DNA of 8,201 nt from an uncultured Veillonella sp. GTDB lineage: Bacteria > Bacillota > Negativicutes > Veillonellales > Veillonellaceae. The position numbers and the translations under genes are program-made. The notes beneath the pieces were generated by a model. It was not told the origin of the DNA and made no database searches. It saw only the letters and a list, made by a program, of their open reading frames with translations. The stretch's first letter is position 1; every line of letters starts with the position of its first letter. Positions 7,083 through 8,201 of the stretch are shown piece after piece. The DNA lies in NCBI GenBank assembly GCA_959608595.1, contig CAUHTB010000022.1, positions 1 to 8,201 on the forward strand, in the 5' to 3' direction.

Positions 7083-7628
7083 ATGATTGATATTAAACAA
7101 ATAATTGAAACCAATAAAGAATATGTGAAAAATCATCCTGAATTACCAAAGGCTGGATTAACAAGCCATCCTACAAAAAAACTAGGTATTGTCACATGTA
7201 TGGATACGCGTTTAGTTTGCATGCTAGAAGATGCATTAGGTTTTAACCGTGGCGAAATTATCGTTATTAAAACAGCTGGTAATAGTGTAACGCAACCTAT
7301 CGATAATATCGTACAAAGCTTGCTAGTAGCTACGTATGGTATGGAAATTGAAGATGTATTAGTCATCGGTCATGAGAACTGCGGTATGATTGACTTCTCT
7401 GCTACAACTTTTATGGAGTCCATGAAAGAAAAAGGTATCAGTGAAGATGCAATTCGCATGATCGAACCAGGCCTTATTGACTGGATGGATCGTTTCCACA
7501 TATCCGAAGACAATGTAATCTACACAGTTAACTTCTTGCGTCACCACCCACTATTCCCAAAAGGAATGGGATTCTATGGAGGGATGATGGATCCTGATAC
7601 AGGCGAATTCCGTTATATTGAGATTTAG
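7083..7628 (+). CDS. Beta-class carbonic anhydrase
   Basis: This 181-residue cytoplasmic zinc enzyme interconverts CO2 and bicarbonate. The catalytic residues of the beta class are present: C39-x-D41-x-R43 within TCMDTRLV, and H97-x-x-C100 within VIGHENCGM. Cys39, His97 and Cys100 would bind zinc, and Asp41/Arg43 form the catalytic dyad. NRGEIIVIKTAGNSV at 55-69 is the conserved core strand and loop. The length is at the short end, as in small bacterial and archaeal members. ATG 7083 is supported by AAGAGGT at 7071-7077 and by the promoter upstream. Bicarbonate supply for carboxylation reactions is a likely use in a lactate-fermenting anaerobe, but that is inference. The last 11 codons and stop lie inside a long palindrome that continues downstream, and hairpin 7672-7743 probably terminates the transcript. 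Confidence 0.95.
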   Translation: MIDIKQIIETNKEYVKNHPELPKAGLTSHPTKKLGIVTCMDTRLVCMLEDALGFNRGEIIVIKTAGNSVTQPIDNIVQSLLVATYGMEIEDVLVIGHENCGMIDFSATTFMESMKEKGISEDAIRMIEPGLIDWMDRFHISEDNVIYTVNFLRHHPLFPKGMGFYGGMMDPDTGEFRYIEI

Positions 7629-7671
7629 TGGTGGCCTCGATGGGGCCCCTTTATATAACTACATTTAGGTA

Positions 7672-7743
7672 AAAAAGAGTGATGACTAACCTCTACGCTC
7701 CAAAGCGAGCTAAGTCGCTAATCGGTTAGTCATCACTCTTTTT
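7672..7743. terminator. Hairpin A: 20-bp perfect stem with conserved loop, probable bidirectional terminator
   Basis: Arms 7672-7691 and 7724-7743 are perfectly complementary over 20 bp, starting AAAAAGAGTG and ending CACTCTTTTT. T-runs therefore occur on either strand. It lies 43 bases past the carbonic anhydrase stop. The 32-base apical region (7692-7723) contains the 24-base core 7696-7719, which includes CCAAAGCGAGCTAAG and is repeated exactly, in reverse orientation, in hairpin C. Confidence 0.9.
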
Positions 7744-7777
7744 ATAACTGTACTTATGAACTAGTCCCATCGAGTCT
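7744..7777 (+). repeat. Repeat unit R1 (flank of hairpin A)
   Basis: This unit begins right after the T-run of hairpin A and includes ACTGTACTTATGAACTAGTC. It matches 7848-7881 at 27 of 34 positions in direct orientation. Its first 26 bases match the reverse complement of 8021-8046 at 22 positions. It is the right flank of the palindromic element family. Confidence 0.8.
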
Positions 7778-7826
7778 ATTCATAAATCAATAAAACGAAA
7801 TTCACTGTATCAAATGAGTAAGGGAC

Positions 7827-7848
7827 GAAAAAGTTATCGTTCTTTTTC
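7827..7848. other. Short AT-rich hairpin preceding repeat unit R2
   Basis: GAAAAAG at 7827-7833 pairs with CTTTTTC at 7842-7848 around eight bases. Its A-run/T-run base resembles the foot of hairpins A and C, and it occupies the same place relative to the repeat unit. It lacks the shared loop core. It may be a decayed hairpin of a third element. Confidence 0.5.
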
Positions 7849-7927
7849 CAACTGTACCTATGAATTAGTTCCATCAAATCTGAATGTCTATTAACGAGTT
7901 AGCGTAATTTCGCCGCATCAAGAGTGA
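7848..7927 (+). repeat. Repeat unit R2 (third, half copy of the element)
   Basis: The first 34 bases match R1 (7744-7777) at 27 positions, including ACTGTAC, TATGAA and TAGT-CCATC. The distal end, AATTTCGCCGCATC at 7907-7920, resembles the complement of the carbonic anhydrase gene end as R1 does. No matching left arm or conserved loop is found, so this is a right half only. Confidence 0.65.
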
Positions 7928-7933
7928 ACAAAG

Positions 7934-7960
7934 AAAGGGAATGGCTTAGCCATTCCCTTT
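7934..7960. terminator. Hairpin B: terminator-like
   Basis: AAAGGGAATGGC at 7934-7945 pairs with GCCATTCCCTTT at 7949-7960 around TTA. The stem extends outward with small bulges (7921-7933 against 7961-7969). The T-run is short and interrupted. It lies between the two palindromic elements and is not obviously linked to any gene. Confidence 0.7.
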
Positions 7961-7970
7961 TCTTGCTCTC

Positions 7971-8198
7971 TATATAGCCAACCTATTATTTTCGCATTTA
8001 AGGTTGATGGTAGGACTATATGGGACTATTACATAAGTACAGCCATAAAAATCACAGAACCTAGTAAAGAGCGACTTAGCTCGCTTTGGAGCGATGAGCT
8101 AGGTTCTGTGATTTTTAACAAGGCTCGCACTAATGTATGGGGGCCCCATATAGTCCTATTACGGTAAACCTTAAGCGTAATAATAGGTTGACTATATA
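7971..8198 (-). repeat. Palindromic element 2 (inverted copy of the element family)
   Basis: Outer arms 7971-8024 and 8145-8198 are complementary at 44 of about 54 positions. They share TATATAG at the tips, CAACCTATTATT, TTAAGGTT and TAGGACTATATGGG in order. Pairing continues imperfectly through 8025-8046 with 8117-8144 and ends in the perfect hairpin C. Relative to element 1 it is inverted. The loop core is reversed, the ACTGTAC-type flank lies on the left, and the GGGGCCCC-type flank (8139-8146 region, compare 7642-7649) lies on the right. Flanking target duplications cannot be judged because the window ends three bases later. Confidence 0.85.
8047..8116. terminator. Hairpin C: 18-bp perfect stem with the same loop core, terminator-like on both strands
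   Basis: Arms 8047-8064 (AAAAATCACAGAACCTAG) and 8099-8116 pair perfectly over 18 bp and bear A-runs and T-runs like hairpin A. The stem sequence is unrelated to that of A. The 24-base loop core 8070-8093 is the exact reverse complement of 7696-7719. It sits near the centre of element 2. Confidence 0.9.
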
Positions 8199-8201
8199 TT
8201 C

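Larger units (their letters stand above)
7596..7811 (+). repeat. Palindromic element 1 (long imperfect inverted repeat with central hairpin)
   Basis: The left arm starts inside the carbonic anhydrase gene and the right arm ends at 7811. Both ends read GATACAG outward-in (7596-7602 and complement of 7805-7811), and CTCGATGGG at 7636-7644 is exactly complementary to 7766-7774. By hand, 37 of 49 aligned columns match from the ends through CTCGATGGG. The next inner part matches poorly, and the centre is the perfect hairpin at 7672-7743. No transposase or other frame is present. Confidence 0.75.

Noticed and set aside
7766..7815. Minus-strand gene remnant (a second carbonic anhydrase pseudogene)
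   Set aside because: The similarity to the gene end stops at about 50 bases, is co-centred on hairpin A and includes non-coding bases past the stop. A mirrored palindrome arm explains it better.
7672..8116. Integron attC sites or a CRISPR array
   Set aside because: The hairpins lack the RYYYAAC/GTTRRRY core pairs of attC sites. The repeats are few, of varied spacing and partly inverted, with no regular repeat-spacer pattern.
7596..8198. Retron or IS200/IS605-type element
   Set aside because: The inverted arms and hairpins are suggestive, but no reverse transcriptase or transposase frame exists in the window, so the label is not supported.

Overview
The window looks like chromosomal DNA of a diderm Firmicute of the class Negativicutes, most likely Veillonella. 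The strongest pointer is an outer-membrane porin with an N-terminal S-layer-homology (SLH) domain, a coiled-coil linker and a C-terminal beta-barrel ending in Phe, which is the OmpM-type architecture of this group. Low GC, strong GGAGG-like ribosome binding sites and compact, terminator-separated genes agree with this. The assignment is by recognition, not by a search.

Layout. 1-98 (+) is the 3' end of a small membrane cytochrome-like gene, closed by a terminator. 352-1623 (+) is the SLH porin, and 1776-2381 (+) is a complete paralogue of the truncated first gene. It is a ferric-reductase-like bis-heme membrane protein, so the porin is flanked by two copies. 2560-3762 (+) is a 12-helix MFS exporter. 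A five-copy TTGTAG tandem repeat follows, then a LysR-type regulator (3938-4822, +). Convergent to it and behind a shared terminator lie a LysE-family exporter (4948-5565, -) and, upstream of that, a YeiH-family transporter (5700-6740, -). A 342-base divergent intergenic region carries several palindromic operator candidates and a good promoter. It leads to a small beta-carbonic anhydrase (7083-7628, +).

The last 573 bases (7629-8201) hold no convincing gene but are packed with structure. Two elements of about 216-228 bases, in opposite orientation, are each a long imperfect palindrome built around a perfect 18-20 bp AAAAA...TTTTT hairpin. The two hairpins have unrelated stem sequences but share an identical 24-base loop core. 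A third, half copy lies between them. The first palindrome reaches into the carbonic anhydrase gene, so a degenerate inverted copy of its last codons lies downstream of it. A smaller terminator at 5622-5645 is also nested in a co-centred longer palindrome. I regard this family of hairpins inside quasi-palindromes as the most novel content of the window.

How genes may work together. The porin and cytochrome-like protein could form an iron- or redox-related envelope module, because a Fur-like motif overlaps the likely porin promoter. The LysR regulator may control one of the neighbouring exporters. The carbonic anhydrase promoter has a CRP/FNR-type palindrome close to the class II activation position, suggesting anaerobic or metabolic control. 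These functional links are inferences from sequence context.
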